Positions 32,347-44,500 of a DNA stretch of 64,000 nt are shown here, one piece after another. Within the stretch, counting starts at the first letter, position 1. The number at the start of each line of letters is the position of its first letter. The stretch is from the NCBI GenBank assembly GCA_015501055.1, contig JADNYV010000069.1:105832-169831 (forward strand). The letters run 5' to 3'. Origin of the DNA: Mucidula mucida. Its lineage: Eukaryota > Basidiomycota > Agaricomycetes > Agaricales > Physalacriaceae. Both the position numbers and the translations under genes were made by a program. The notes beneath the pieces are model-generated. The model saw only the letters and a program-made list of their open reading frames with translations, did no database searches and had not been told where the DNA came from.

Positions 32347-34267
32347 ATATCTCCCTGCATATGTTGACATACTCGCTTGTCTGGACGCTTTTTCCGACGA
32401 GCTTGACGATTTGGCGGCGTTCGAGTTCACAATACATAAATTCGGTGCTAATGACACTCCCAATATCGCCAATGCGCCCTCTATCGTGCGCATTCGCACG
32501 GAAGTAACTGGATATGCATCGGCGCAGGTCACTGGCAGTCTGGTCTTGCATCCAAGTCAACCTGACCTGGAGTGTAGCTTACTCCAGTGGATCGGCACTC
32601 GTTCAGAGCTCAGACACACTCTTGTTGACGAGGAATATGCGTCGCAGAATCTGGTGGTGAAGCCAATTGCTCACTGGCGCGTCTTCAAAAGCACACTGAG
32701 CAGCTCGACAATGGTCTTTTGTACCGATGCTCTTCCGGTAATGGAGGACATCTCCCGTCTCGACGGCAATGGATCAGTTCCCGTGGCGCCTTGACTCTCT
32801 TTGTCCTGCCGCTTCTCGTGCGTGGTCACCGCCACCAGATGCCTCAGAAGTTCTGCGGGTGTTGCCTCCAGTAGAAGGCCCTCATCGGAGTAGAATTCGT
32901 CTTAAGGTTGAAAATCCTTTTAATTGTACTGCGCGCGTCCTCAAAATTGCATAGGCTTGGGCTCATGCGGTGAAGACGGACAAACCCTGCCCACGTTCCA
33001 GAGATGAAGGCGTCGAGTACACGCCGACATGCGAGGACTATATTCAAAAGGTCTGACCTCGTTGTATTGGAGCTACAATTTCTGGATTATTTGCCGGCTT
33101 GGGTTACAGCCGTCAAGGTTGATGCCACGTTTGTCGTATTTGATTGCGGAAACTACGTTCGGATAAGTATCCGTCTTCGGGAGCGCCAAACACTGTTTCT
33201 AGCTTCTCTCATAGACATACGTTCGTGCAAGGATGCAGGATACGGCGGTCCATGGACGGCATTTGATGTCTTTGCTATTGCCGATGCGATTGAGAGAGTT
33301 CCTCTCGTTGAAAGCTCCCACTTGACCAAGAGAAAATCAACCTTTGACGAATTAAGGCGCTCATCAAAGCGATTGAAGCGCGGAGATTTGGCGTCAATTG
33401 ATAGAGTATGCTCAACTATTCCGGCTCTCCATCAACATCTGACGTACTCTACTAGACAATGGCTGCGTACATGGACACATTCCCGGTCTTAACGATATTC
33501 TTTCGCTTCGAAGACCTCGATTCACCGGCACCGCTCCTTCTTTTCAAGCCAGATACCGAGCACAAAACACACTCTGGACTTTTAAAATCATCGTGTATAA
33601 GCGCGTTGACGCAGACGCTGTCGGCGACGTGTACATGGCTGTCATGGAACCGGAAGCTTCGTCAAAACGTTCCAACAAGAAGGATGCGAACGCGTCTGAG
33701 AACGACCTCACGCATCGCCCATTCGTTCTCAAGATAGCTCCCATCAGCGCGCGCGCTCGGCGTCTCCAGAACGAGGCTCGCATTTACAAACATTTGCACG
33801 ACGCGGGTCTTTCTAGTATACCAAGTCTACTTTCCTACCGCGAGGGGCTCAAGACAGATCTACGCGTTCTGATGTTATCTGACGCCGGACATCCTCTCGG
33901 ACAACGGATGGACAGCGATTGAAAAGTCGAGCCCTCATCCGAGGCGCTGTATGTGTCCGCTGAAGTATCTGACTTGCGTGTTGTGTTGAGACTGATCGTC
34001 TTTAGCATTCAATTGAAATCCATCCTTGCGGCGATGCATGAAGCCGGTGTCTTGCATCGCGACGTACGCTCATGGAACATCATGATGGATGATTCGGGAC
34101 GGGTGCGGTTTACAGATTTTGACCGAAGCAGTTTGAGAGGCAAGTCCGAGGACTACGAGGCCGAGAAAGATAGGTCGAAGCGGTTCATCGAAGGGGAGTA
34201 CGTGGATAAGGATGACATTATTGGTGAATATGATGTTAGGCGACCTAGAGCAGCTCGGGCGCTATGA
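32347..34267 (+). pseudogene. Kinase-like pseudogene B
   Basis: Paralogue of kinase A with the N-terminal region preserved (LACLDAFSDELDDLAAFEF, then VRIRTEVTGYASAQVTG). The nucleotide-binding part reads IIVYKRVDADAVGDVYMAV. The catalytic part is HEAGVLHRDVRSWN and FTDFDRSS. Lesions relative to A: a deletion of about 10 nt near 33580 shifts the frame just before IIVYKR, and TGA replaces a Gln codon at 33920-33922 (DSD-stop where A has DSDQK). Copy B keeps the splice donor and the RRSSKRLKR frame that are broken in copy A. The copies therefore carry different lesions. Confidence 0.75.
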
Positions 34268-35125
34268 ATGATGACATTTGAATCATTGAATGTCATTGAT
34301 ATTTAGGCTCTGCCGCTCTGGATAAGAGCACAACCGCATTCAGTCTAATGACCGTGACCCATGATTAACAAACGTCGATGTCCATGAGTCAAGAGAAAAC
34401 GAGGAGAATACTCGAGCAGCTACTGCTGACCAACTAGGCGCGCCAGATCATGCGCGACCTCGGGAACGTCGGCTTGTCTGGAAATATCCAAGAGTGAAGA
34501 CCCAGAGGTCCAGGAAGACGCAGGCATAATAACGATGAGTTACATTTCAAGTCACACACGCTCTCGTTCAATAGAGTGTAAATCTCATTGCGCCACGTTC
34601 AATAAAGTGTAACTTTGTTACGCCACACAGATGTCGTATATCAAATGAGGCTGACCTCCGCCCCCATACTCGTCGTGTAGTTGCAGCAGAAAAAAATGGC
34701 ACCTGATCCAGAAATGAGCTCCAGCAATCAGTACGTCAGATTGAAGGAAGGACAGTACATGCAGAGAGCTTTGGGCCATGCCGAACCTAGCTAGCAGTGT
34801 CATGCAAGCGAGACAATGAAGCAGGATGAGGCCCTAGGCGAGGCCCACTCTCAAAGGCAGAATCGATGCTACCGCTTCATCAAGGCTGCTTGTCAGCGCC
34901 ATCTGTCGGATGTCCTTGGTCCTTCGCGTACATCGACATTTGGCTACCGTGGGAGCAGTAGTTTCCGTATGCGCAGTCAGAAGCCCCTGCGGCAGATCTC
35001 ACGCGCTCTCAGGCTATCCGTCCATTGTCAAGGTCCCCTGAAAGTCAAGAATGGCTTTCGAGGATGATCTTACGACAAAACTAAGGAAGATACTTGACCG
35101 TGCCCCATGTCTGACAAACAATGTA
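34268..35125. other. Duplicated 3' flank of kinase B
   Basis: No gene. About 34590-35070 aligns with 2085-2590 (shared GCCACACAGATG, ATTGAAGGAAGG, CCTGAAAGTCA.GAA.GGCTTT blocks), marking the far end of the segmental duplication. Confidence 0.6.
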
Positions 35126-36503
35126 CTATATAGTCGCCTACAATGCCCATAAGCAAGACCATTCGACAACCAACACAAAAACGCACTAACCCGTACATTC
35201 GACCACAGCACCACAGCCTCCGCTAACCTCCTCTGAAAACAATCCATACACGCTGCACACGGTATATCTCCCGCGTATCGCTTCATCGACGCAGCCAGCA
35301 AATGTGGCGATAGATCTAAGAAGCACACCTCGTCAACCTACATTCCGCCACTAGACAGCTTTCACACTCACCAGGCTTCACATCATACACCAACGACGCG
35401 GCCGCCAACGCCCACGCCCTCTGCGGATTATCTTTACATCCTCCAATCCCCCCTCCCCCTTCATGCGCCATAGGAGGTATAAGTAAAATCTCCTTTAACC
35501 TCCCAATCCTATCCAAATGGAGAAAAACCAGCCGTTTCATATACCTCGCGCCCATGCGGACCGTCATCTCGTCCGTCAGCGTCTCAAGTTTGAACGAGAG
35601 CAAATGCCCAGAGGCGAGCACGGCGAGATCCTCGAGCCCGTGGTGAGCTGCAAGCATGTACACGTCGATGGGCCAGTACGGTACGTGAGAGCACAGTTGG
35701 GCGAACACATCGGAAGAGGAAGAGGCGGTGGCGGTAGATGGTAAGATGAAGCGTGTTGGAGCGAGTCCGTAGAGAGCCATACGATCTACGGCAGCGACCA
35801 GCATAGGTAATGAAGGGCTGAATTGCGCGCTGGGGAGGTCGTAGATGGCGTGTAGGATTATGTTGAGCACAGCCGAGTCGTCGTGAACTGAGATTGGCGC
35901 GGTGGCGTCGTGTAACAGCAATGACCCAAAGCCATTTGAAGATGCCTTGGCGACGACAGCGCGATGCAGGTAAAACAGAACGCCGTCTGCTGACTGAAAC
36001 AAAATGTCTGGCTGTCCTGAAGGTACAAGGCCAGCGGCAGGATGGAAGGCTGTCGACACGGTCAACGACCCCGATCGCTGTAAACCATTCAGGATGGAGC
36101 TTTGACGACGCTGGGAGACGTACCGAAATACTACTCCCTCGTGAATCGCTATGCCCATAGGCACTAGGATCCGTTGGCAAAACCGAAAGGTCGTTGATGT
36201 GCGAAGATATGATAACAGGCATGACGTCTGCGACCGCATCCAGCGCAATCCCGGGCTACGTAGAGAGAGAAAAATGTCAACCACATGCCACACTCTTCCG
36301 CCATACTTACCGCGGATGCATATCGCTCGACTGGACTCGCCTGCTTGGACACCACACTTGCATCCGAATACCAAGCGTTCATCCCGCTCTCTCCAGAGCG
36401 CGCAGTATCAAAACTCGCACCTGCTGGCTGTAAATGTCAACGAACAGCCTGTCCAGTGGCAGCACAGAGGACACTCACCAACAGGACTCATAGCACTATC
36501 CAT
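35126..36503 (-). CDS. BTB domain protein, agaric type
   Basis: BTB-fold protein distinct from the 6-9 kb array. Start ATG 36503 (MDSAMSPV). Exons join by GTGAGT..CCAG, GTAAGT..GTAG (55 nt), GTACGT..ACAG (46 nt), GTGAAG..GTAG (44 nt) and GTACGG..GTAG. The BTB core reads QPDILFQSADGVLFYLHRAV, KASSNGFGSLL, AVLNIILHAIYDL. A middle helical part (WPIDVYMLAAHHGLEDLAVL) and LASGHLLSFKLETLTDEM follow. The C-terminus has a CAACMDCFQRRLAEAVVLW motif. All junctions keep frame, so the gene looks intact; the short 44-nt intron is the least certain. Function is unknown beyond likely protein-protein interaction. Confidence 0.8.
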
Positions 36504-36893
36504 CTGCCTCCTGGCGCAGTGTTCCGTTATGGCTCAAGTCAAACTGACGTTTTGATGACAGGTTGAGAGGCAGGTGCGTGATATGCGTCCGGGGCAAATC
36601 CGGGGGCTGGCCAAGCCCGAATTATCACTCATCGTAGACAGATTAGCAACAGAGGCCCTTCAGGAAGCAGAAGTGGTTACACGAGGTGTATGCGCGCAAG
36701 AGACCACTCCGGCAGCATGTAAAGCGGAGTCCCTATCTGTCAACGGAAGGATCTTCAGGTGAGACAACAATAATGGCCTTTAAGAGACCAGTCTCCTAAC
36801 ACACTCCGAAGACTCGCAGGTGGAAACGAAGATCAGCGATAATCATATTTGTCGCGGTACGGTCCAGAACATCTACTAAGATTCATGGTGAGA

Positions 36894-37995
36894 AGAATGG
36901 CCATTTTGAAGATAAATTACTGACCAAGTATCTAGCGCTCATCAGCACCCAGACGTGAGAGATAGAAGGTTATGGCACTTGGAAATGGAGACCGTCTCGG
37001 GAAACGCCGTTCAGTCCCTTCCCTACAAGACACGGAGCGCTTTACTGGTCGCCTTTTACTTTGTATTGACGTGATCGTGAGTACTTGAGGAGGAATACGG
37101 CTCACTGGGACTCAAAGGCGAGGTGACGATGGTCACTTCTTGCAGGTATAGCAAGTGGGTATGTTAACCAGGAGAAGAGGCGTCCGATGAGTCCGACGCT
37201 GTTAAACCGATGGGGACAAAGCGTTGCAAGTGGGTATGCATCTACGCTCGTGGGTCCTGTTCGAGTTCGCGCGACGGTCAACCTGAGAGAGCTCTTGCAC
37301 AGCATTCTGCATATGATTTTGGAACGATTCGAGGGGAAAGTTCTGCAATGGGCACGTTGGTTTTCCGAGTGAGGCTCCAAGATCATCGGCAATTTCGCTA
37401 CCTGGATGTATACACGCTCGCCAAATGAAAACTTGTCAAGTCTTCGGCTGGCGTTTGGCCATGGGATGCGCCTGTCTAAAGTGAGTTAGTAGTGATTAAC
37501 AATGAGATGTAGAACTAACTTACAGAGGCAGAGAAAGCCAATTGAAGAATGACCAATCTGAAGATAAGAGTATCTAATGCTCAAGCGCACTCAGACGTGA
37601 GGGATAGAACGGTTATTGCACTTGAAACCCACCTCGGCCAACACCGTTCACTCCCTTCCATGCAAGACACGGAACCTGGTCCCCTGGGGGGCTGTAGTCC
37701 TGCGCGATAGCTAATACTTGTCCAGGCTACCTTCATTAACATGTGGCTCACAGAGGCTAAAAAGCGACTTCGCAATGGTCATTTGTTGCAGGTATAGCAA
37801 GCGCGTACGTGAGCAAGGAGAAGAGGCGTCCGATGAGTCCGACGTCATGGAGACAAAGCATTACAAGCGGGTATGCATTTACGCGCGTGGGTCTTGTTCG
37901 AGTTTAGTCTGAAAGAACTTTGTAGAAGAGAGATCTGCAATGGACGCGTTGGTTTTCCGAGGACAGGCTCAGAGATTATTGGAAATTTGCTGCCA
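36894..37995. repeat. Tandem duplication of a non-coding unit
   Basis: Unit 1 (about 36894-37405) and unit 2 (about 37541-37995) share ordered blocks. Examples are GAAGAATGGCCATTTTGAAG versus GAAGAATGACCAATCTGAAG; CAGACGTGAG.GATAGAA; CAAGACACGGA; GAGAAGAGGCGTCCGATGAG (identical in both); and TGGGTATGCATCTACGC versus CGGGTATGCATTTACGC. Period is about 640 bp. No shared open frame survives, so it may be a relic or a non-coding unit. Confidence 0.75.
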
Positions 37996-38310
37996 GCTCC
38001 ACCATTTCTTCTCCGGTCGATGACATCAGTCCAGACGTTCTCCCAGTGCGAAACGAGGTGAGTTATCGAAAAGGCCTGTCGGGTGCCGTCGTTGCAGGCG
38101 CAGAGCGCGACGCTGTTTTGGTCAGTGTCCAAAAATCATGGTGGCATGTGCCGATCGTTTCTGCCTCCGCTCTTTCGTTTTGTCAACGACACATTGAAGA
38201 TTCAAGGCTTGCTGCTACTGTTTCAGTAGTCTCCATCTTTTGTAATACAGCAAAATCAAGCTTTGCAATTCTCCCCATGTTCGTATGATTATAACTTTCC
38301 TCAGCCTTCA

Positions 38311-38489
38311 TGCCGATTACACGCACAAAACCTGAGCCCCGCTTCCGTGAACAGATCTTCGGCTTTCTCCTCTCTGAGGAGCTCATGAGGGAGCGTCCAG
38401 AAGTCAAGTCAATCGAGGTTAAGCATCCTGAAGTCACTGAAAAGGAGCGAAGACGTTTTGAGCGCAGATTGTACCTATCTCTGGCGTAG
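38311..38489 (+). CDS. Possible small gene or exon, unknown
   Basis: A 59-codon open frame from ATG 38311 encodes a charged, protein-like sequence (MPITRTKPEPRFREQIFGF, LLSEELMRERPEVKSIEVKH, ending RRFERRLYLSLA). A similar register may continue after the stop (EGYLKD-like, SPEVIEKMQREMKLNVTVEA near 38570-38630), suggesting a broken longer gene. Not recognised; weak. Confidence 0.25.
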
Positions 38490-40349
38490 CGCTACATTGG
38501 AGAGCACCCCCTCTGGCCTGGTGATAGCGCTCTCAGATAACAAGAATAGGGATACCTCAAGGACTCGCCGGAGGTCATCGAGAAAATGCAGAGGGAAATG
38601 AAGCTGAACGTGACGGTGGAAGCCCAGTGGACAAACGCCACTTAAAGTACGGTACGTCAGCTTTTGGATTCTGGAATGTTGTGGCGGTCTTTTAATGAAC
38701 AGCTCAGCCTAGTCGCCTTTTGCTGTCCTGGACGATTCCTGTTACCAGGAGCTCGAGTAGCTTTTCATAAACAAATATAGTACCAGATTTTACGTTGCTT
38801 GTGTTTCTCGATGAACCCGACACTTGGACAAGAACTCAATCTCAAGGTGAAAGTCCCGACCAACTGTTCGTCTCTAGTATACACGACCAGCAGGCTGCAC
38901 TGCTTGACTGCTTGAACACAATGCGCATCCTGTTTGAGTCATACATCGCATCACTGAAGTAACCTGTATGGCGCATGCCTCAAAGTCGTCTGCCCTTCGT
39001 TTTGTTCTTGCGATCGGTTCTACTTGTCAAGTTGGACGTGATTGTGGGTTTTCATTTGAAGGCTTGTAGAAGGTGGCGAAAGGCGTTTGTGGACAGTGGG
39101 TGGGTGACTTCGGTCTGCGTGGATATTTTCCTCGAGTTCATGGACGACGGGCTGCGGAAATCATTTAAGCTAACCCATCGCATGCCTAAATTCATACGAA
39201 GAGCACGGAAACGAGAATAACACTCTTCCATTGTACACGTCAACTCCGATCTTACACCGCTCACGTTAACGCCTTCAAGTCTGTCTCAATCTGCACACGG
39301 CTTCTGCGTGTAACTCAATTCATATCAGGATGAGATGTGGCGGCTGCACGCACCTTTTTCAAAGTAAGCTCGACTCGGAGACTCTTCCAAGTTGGTCTTC
39401 GCAGACTGTACAGGCGCTGCTTAACAGTAGGTCTTTCTCGCTCGCCTTAGTTTCTCGATGAACGCGACGAACCTAAGCCTTTTCGGAGACGCATCGTTAA
39501 AGCCGCCCAGAGAGTATCTAAGGCGTCGGATAGTGGACTGTAAGACGACGTCCGGATTGCAATCTCTGCGCCAAGGTGGATGGGAAGTGAGAGTCCTGCC
39601 ATGGCGGTGGTGGGGAGACGTAGAACGGCTAGATAGGTGTTGTAAGTACTTATATCCACGGTTGGAAGCACCCAGGGAGTGGATATGAACACAACTTTGC
39701 ATCGTGTCGCGTGATGGAAAGTCTGATGGTTGATAAAGGAAAGTGACGGTGGGTCTAATTCGGCAATGTGTCAGTCGATGTTCCTTGAAGTCGGTCTTAA
39801 GGTGTGGTGTGGCGTACATCAGAGGAAACTTCGGCACGATCCCAAGGTACCGCGGCAATTTTGTGGCAAAGGAGCCGACTAGAAGCATCCAGAGACAGTG
39901 ATACAGAGAGGCAGCTTCTGATTCAGCGATGGCAATTCGCGTATTGACCTGAGAAATTAATCGCTCGGCGCACCGAGAAGAGGTCTGGACTGCTGTCATC
40001 GACCGGAGAGCTAATTGGTGGAGTCACCATTGGACTTCGACTACCACTGGCATGATTTGATGTATAATTCGAGAGGGAATCATGACCTGAGAGTAACAAC
40101 CCGGTATGTGTCGTGGCTTGTTGTTCTGTGCACGTCGTTCTCACGAGGAGACCGCGGGTAGCAGACCGTCGGGTACAATGGCGGTATTCTAGCAGAAGTT
40201 TCGCCGCTAATCTCAGACAGTCATTACAAGTACTTCTAAGTTTTAAACAATCGACACTCTCGACACTAGAGAAAGTGGCAGTATTTTAAAGCCCTGCGTT
40301 AAAATCAATGAGTCGTAGACGTGAACAAGTACCTTCACTCAGTCGTCCT
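38490..40349. other. Long stretch without a supported gene
   Basis: Open frames of 80-190 codons exist (38975-39220 +, 39421-39999 -), but they show no conserved motif or splice-consistent partner. The minus-strand frame at 39447-39692 is moderately hydrophobic (YNTYLAVLRLPTTAMAGL) and could be a decayed membrane-protein fragment. Confidence 0.3.
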
Positions 40350-41033
40350 TCAACGCAAAAGGCCCACCTCTACAAACTTGCGATGTACATCGTCCATGTT
40401 TGACTTGGCCGAAACGAACGGCGTGCCCACTTTTTCGCCAACCCCCATCACACGTTTCACATCCCTCATCACTCCCGAAGGATCCCTGAGTCGAGGGAAA
40501 CTACCATCAGTCAAGTATTCCCCTGGGGGCTTGGGCTCAGTGGCCAAGATGATCCTGACGCTGATAGAATCCCTGACGAACGAATTCAGGAGCGCTCCCA
40601 AGGCGGGTAGGATACTGGTTTCTCGGCTTAGAGAATACCCGGAGAGGTCGTATAAACTGAAGACAATGTCCCAGTTTTTGAGGCGGTACTTTTGCCGATA
40701 TAGATCCTGCGCATGGTCCTTGATCGATTGAAGTCATGCGGTAGCCATCATGGCCTGACGGAACGAAACAACGACATGGGGAACGTTGAGAATAGGTAAG
40801 ATGAGGCCCTCGACTGTTTCCTCAGGTCAGTATGAATGTTCAAGAGATACGAAGAGCTACGACATAGATTGTAAGGTGGCGCAATGAACAAAACTGTCAA
40901 CAGATCGCAGAGGAAGCGTGTGGTATTTTGAATGAGCGGCCAACCTTTGTTGGGACTCAGAACAGAGTCAAGCTCGGTGATAACAAAGAAGCGACGTAGA
41001 CTCTTGCGAAGGAAGACATAACCAGCGGGTATC
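40350..41033 (-). pseudogene. Unknown gene truncated at the retrotransposon boundary
   Basis: On the minus strand, protein-like sequence begins exactly at the LTR edge (PAGYVFLRKSLRRFFVITEL then DSVLSPNKGWPLI). After a non-coding gap it resumes with RLKNWDIVFSLYDLSGYSL, SVRIILATEPKPPGEYLTDG, VMRDVKRVMGVGEKVGTPF and SAKSNMDDVHRKFVEVGLLR to a stop at 40350. The 5' end of the gene is absent on this side, and the far side of the element carries a different gene. Family not recognised. Confidence 0.5.
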
Positions 41034-41562
41034 TGTTAGCGACTGACTAAGCCACGAGACTCAACCAGGTACCACAGCAAGAACTAAGGAAGAAAGCGTT
41101 CACGTTCGTAAGACTAGGCTAGGCCAGGTGTATAAACGAGATCGGAACTAAAGTACAATGATACTACACTACTGCTTATATACTAGTAAGTCTGTGTTTG
41201 AAGCTCCTTGTCCATACGCGTTTCCACTAGGGATGCTCCACGCCCTTGACCCAGTGTTGTATGCTACTAGTCCGTGAAACCATTAAATACGAGTGGTGAC
41301 TGCATGTAAGTAATAATACTGAAACGACCATGTGTGCTACAAGTGTCGGCGGTGTGTATACAATAGGGAGTCCATGAGGTATCGGCATGTATGATGTCAT
41401 CCATGTGTTGGGTGTGTGTCCGTCATGAGTACGGCTTCGGTAATGAAAAGGAGTATGATCGGTGACGAAACAGATGATGAAACAGTCCGTTGGTTGATAA
41501 GACAAGGCCCCCGATAAGATATGATAAGATGTGAAAGTGTGAAAATATGGTCATTCATAACA
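41034..41562 (-). repeat. 3' LTR of the chromovirus
   Basis: 529 bp, TG..CA ends within TGTTA..TAACA. It differs from the other LTR at some 20 positions by eye, mostly transitions (for example GCGTTCACG versus GTGTTTGTG), indicating an old insertion. Confidence 0.93.
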
Positions 41563-41576
41563 TCACCCCCTCCTTA
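41563..41576 (-). promoter_or_regulatory. Polypurine tract
   Basis: On the sense (minus) strand AAGGAGGGGGTGAT lies directly upstream of the 3' LTR, the expected plus-strand primer site for reverse transcription. Confidence 0.75.
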
Positions 41577-44500
41577 AGGCGCAAATTCCATTCTGCGCCA
41601 GATTTGCTCCATGAGAGCCGCAGAGGGTAACGTGACATTAATAGGTTCGGTGTCAGGCGGTGGCATGGGTCGGAATAGGTGTGATGGAAATTGCGACATG
41701 GGGACTTCGATGCGAGCAAGCGCAGGTGGCTTCGGCTTTTTCGGGTACTGCTGGTGAAAGTCGCGAATGGCTTCGTCGGCATTCTTGAGATTGCATGCCG
41801 GTTCCCATGTCTGTTCGTGTGTGCCATAACCCTTCCAGTGAACCTTGTATTGAAAACCCCCGCGGTACTTCCGGGAATTCACCACTTTCTCAACCTCCCA
41901 TTCCGGTTCGGCTCCTTCCAGCACAGGTGGTGGACGCGTGTCTCGGGGTTGCGTCGGAAATTGCGGCTCGTGGTAAGGCGTCAACAGAGCCTCATTGAAC
42001 ACGGGATGAATGCTTTTCCACGTGTGAGGAATCTGGAGCTTGTAAGAGCTCGTCCCGACTTTCTTGATCACTTTGAACGGCCCGAAGCGTTTGTCATCAA
42101 GCTTCTTCATTGGTCGGTCCGTGCTGAGATTCGTCCCCTCCAGCCATACCTTGTCGCCTTCCTTGTACTCTACTGCCTCTGTCCGCTTCCTGTCATAAAA
42201 CCGTTTCATGTCTTCTTTTGCCATCTTCAATGCTGACCCCACTTCGTCCCATGTCTTCCTCATGCCGTCGGCAAACTCCTGCGCAGTCTCATTTCTCGAT
42301 GCCGTTTTCGGAGCGGTGCCTTTGTAGGGATGTCTGCCCATGTCTGCGAAGAACGGAGTGACTTTGGTCGCCGAGTGAACTCGATCGTTGTAAACGAATT
42401 CAGCAGAGGGTAACCATTCGTGCCAGTCGTTCTGATGGTAGTTGACGAATAACCGTAAGAAATGTTCTATCTCTTGGTTCAGCCGTTCCGTCTGCCCATT
42501 TGCCTGTGGATGGTACGCCGTCGTGAAGTTCCCTTCAATGCCCAACAGCCGGTATAACTCCTTCATGAAACGCGAGTGGTATTGCGGACCTCGATTGTGT
42601 ATCATCTGTCGCGGCAATCCATGTATGGGGAAGATTCGATCGCGGTAAATACGAGCCATGCCTTCTGACGTCAGGGTGGTGTGTGTTGGTATAATGCGTA
42701 ACCGCTTTGTGAAATGGTCCACAAATGTGCTGATCGCATTGTATCCTCCCGACTCCGGCAACTCGCCGATCATGTCCGTCCCAACTTTCTCCCATGGTTC
42801 GCTTGGTACGTCTATAGGATGGAGGGGTGCAGCCGGTTTTGTGCGATGTGACTTTGTAACTTGGCATTTTTGACACCCTTCCACGTATTCGCGGACGTCT
42901 CGGCTAATTCCTGGCCACCAATAGGTGCGTGTGATCAACTCGAGAGTCTTGTACCGTCCCGGATGCCCTGCAAGCTGTGCATCATGATGCATTCCAATAA
43001 CTTTTCCCCGCAATTCCTTGTCCTTCGTATGTAAATACGATCTTTCCATATAATAAGTCCGTTTTCCTTCTCTTCCCATCCTTTTTCTTTGTTTTCTAAT
43101 GCTTTTTGTACGTATCTGTCCTTGTTTCCTTTTCTTTGTTTGATTTTGTTAAGTAATTCGTCCTCCGGTGTAGCTACTGTATGTAAAGAAAATTGAATTT
43201 GTGATATAAAAAACTCCGGTTTTAGTAAAACAACGTTTTCGTTATCTTTTTCCCCCTTCTCAAGGCCTGTCATCCTTGACAAGGCATCAGCTTTCCCATT
43301 GTCTTGCCCGGCTTGTGAATCATCTGTATGTCATACTCTGCCAACTCCGTAACCCATCGCGCCTGCCTCCGGTTCAACTTCTGCGGTTTCCTAAAGTACT
43401 GAAGGTTTTGATGATCGGTAAAAACCTCCACTGTCTCCTTAGCGCCTAGGAGATATTGCCGCCAGTCGTCGATCGAGTCCATAATAGCCATCATCTCTTT
43501 GTCGTAGATCTCATAATTGCGCTCCACTTCGTTCAGCGCGCGAGATCGGAAAGCTACTGGTCTCCATTTTCCGTCAACAAACTGGGAAAGAACCGCCCCG
43601 TTCGCATAGTTCGAGGAGTCCGCCTCAACTCGAAACTTGCCGTCGTCGCGTGGTACGATCAGAACGGGTTCTTCCGTCATCCTCCGTTTCAACTCCTCAA
43701 ACGCCTATGTTGCTCCATGCCCCAAACCCACTCGCCCTTCCCGGTTAGCGATGTCAACGGCTTCGCTACTCCGCAAATCCCGAATGAAACGTCGGTAGAA
43801 GTTGCAGAAGCCCAGGAATGACTGCACTTCCTTCTTCTTCGTCGGCTCCTTCCATTCCTTCACTACGGCCACTTTTGCCGGATCCATCTTCACTTCTCCT
43901 CCTCCAACAATAACTCCTAAGTAATCTACAGTCTGTGCCTCAAAACTACATTTCTCGGGTTTTAAATACAGCTTATTTACTCGTAATATCTCCAATACCT
44001 TTCGTACAATCTGTCTATGCTCCTCGAGAGTGTTCGTAAAGATAAGTATATCATCTAGGTAAACTATAACATGTCCGCCGTCAATCAACTCCTTCAAGAT
44101 GTGATTCATGAACGATTGGAACGTTGCCGGCGAGTTTGTAAGTCCGAAGAACATACTGAGGCTCGAACAGCCTCGGTTTGTTCTAAACGCCGCTTTCCAC
44201 TCATCACCTTCTTTGATCCGGATGTTATTGTAACCCCATCGGACATCCATCTTTGTGAAAACCTTTGCTCCCTTCAACTTGTCGATAAGCTCCTGAATCA
44301 ACGGCAAGGGGTATCGGTTCTTGATTGTCATGTCGTTCAACTTCCGATAATCCTGTACTGGCCGAAGGCTTCCGTCCTTCTTCTTGACAAAGAAGAATGG
44401 TGACGCCATGGGTGAGATTGATGGCCGTATGCGTCCCGTGCGTATGTTTTCCTCCAAGAACTCGTCTAACGCCTTCTGCTCGGATGGACTAAGGGGATAA

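Noticed and set aside
39421..39999. 192-codon minus-strand gene
   Set aside because: No motifs, shared frame with another equally plausible open frame, and no splice-linked exons.
41691..42236. Plus-strand open frame of 181 codons
   Set aside because: Antisense to the chromovirus integrase; no independent features.
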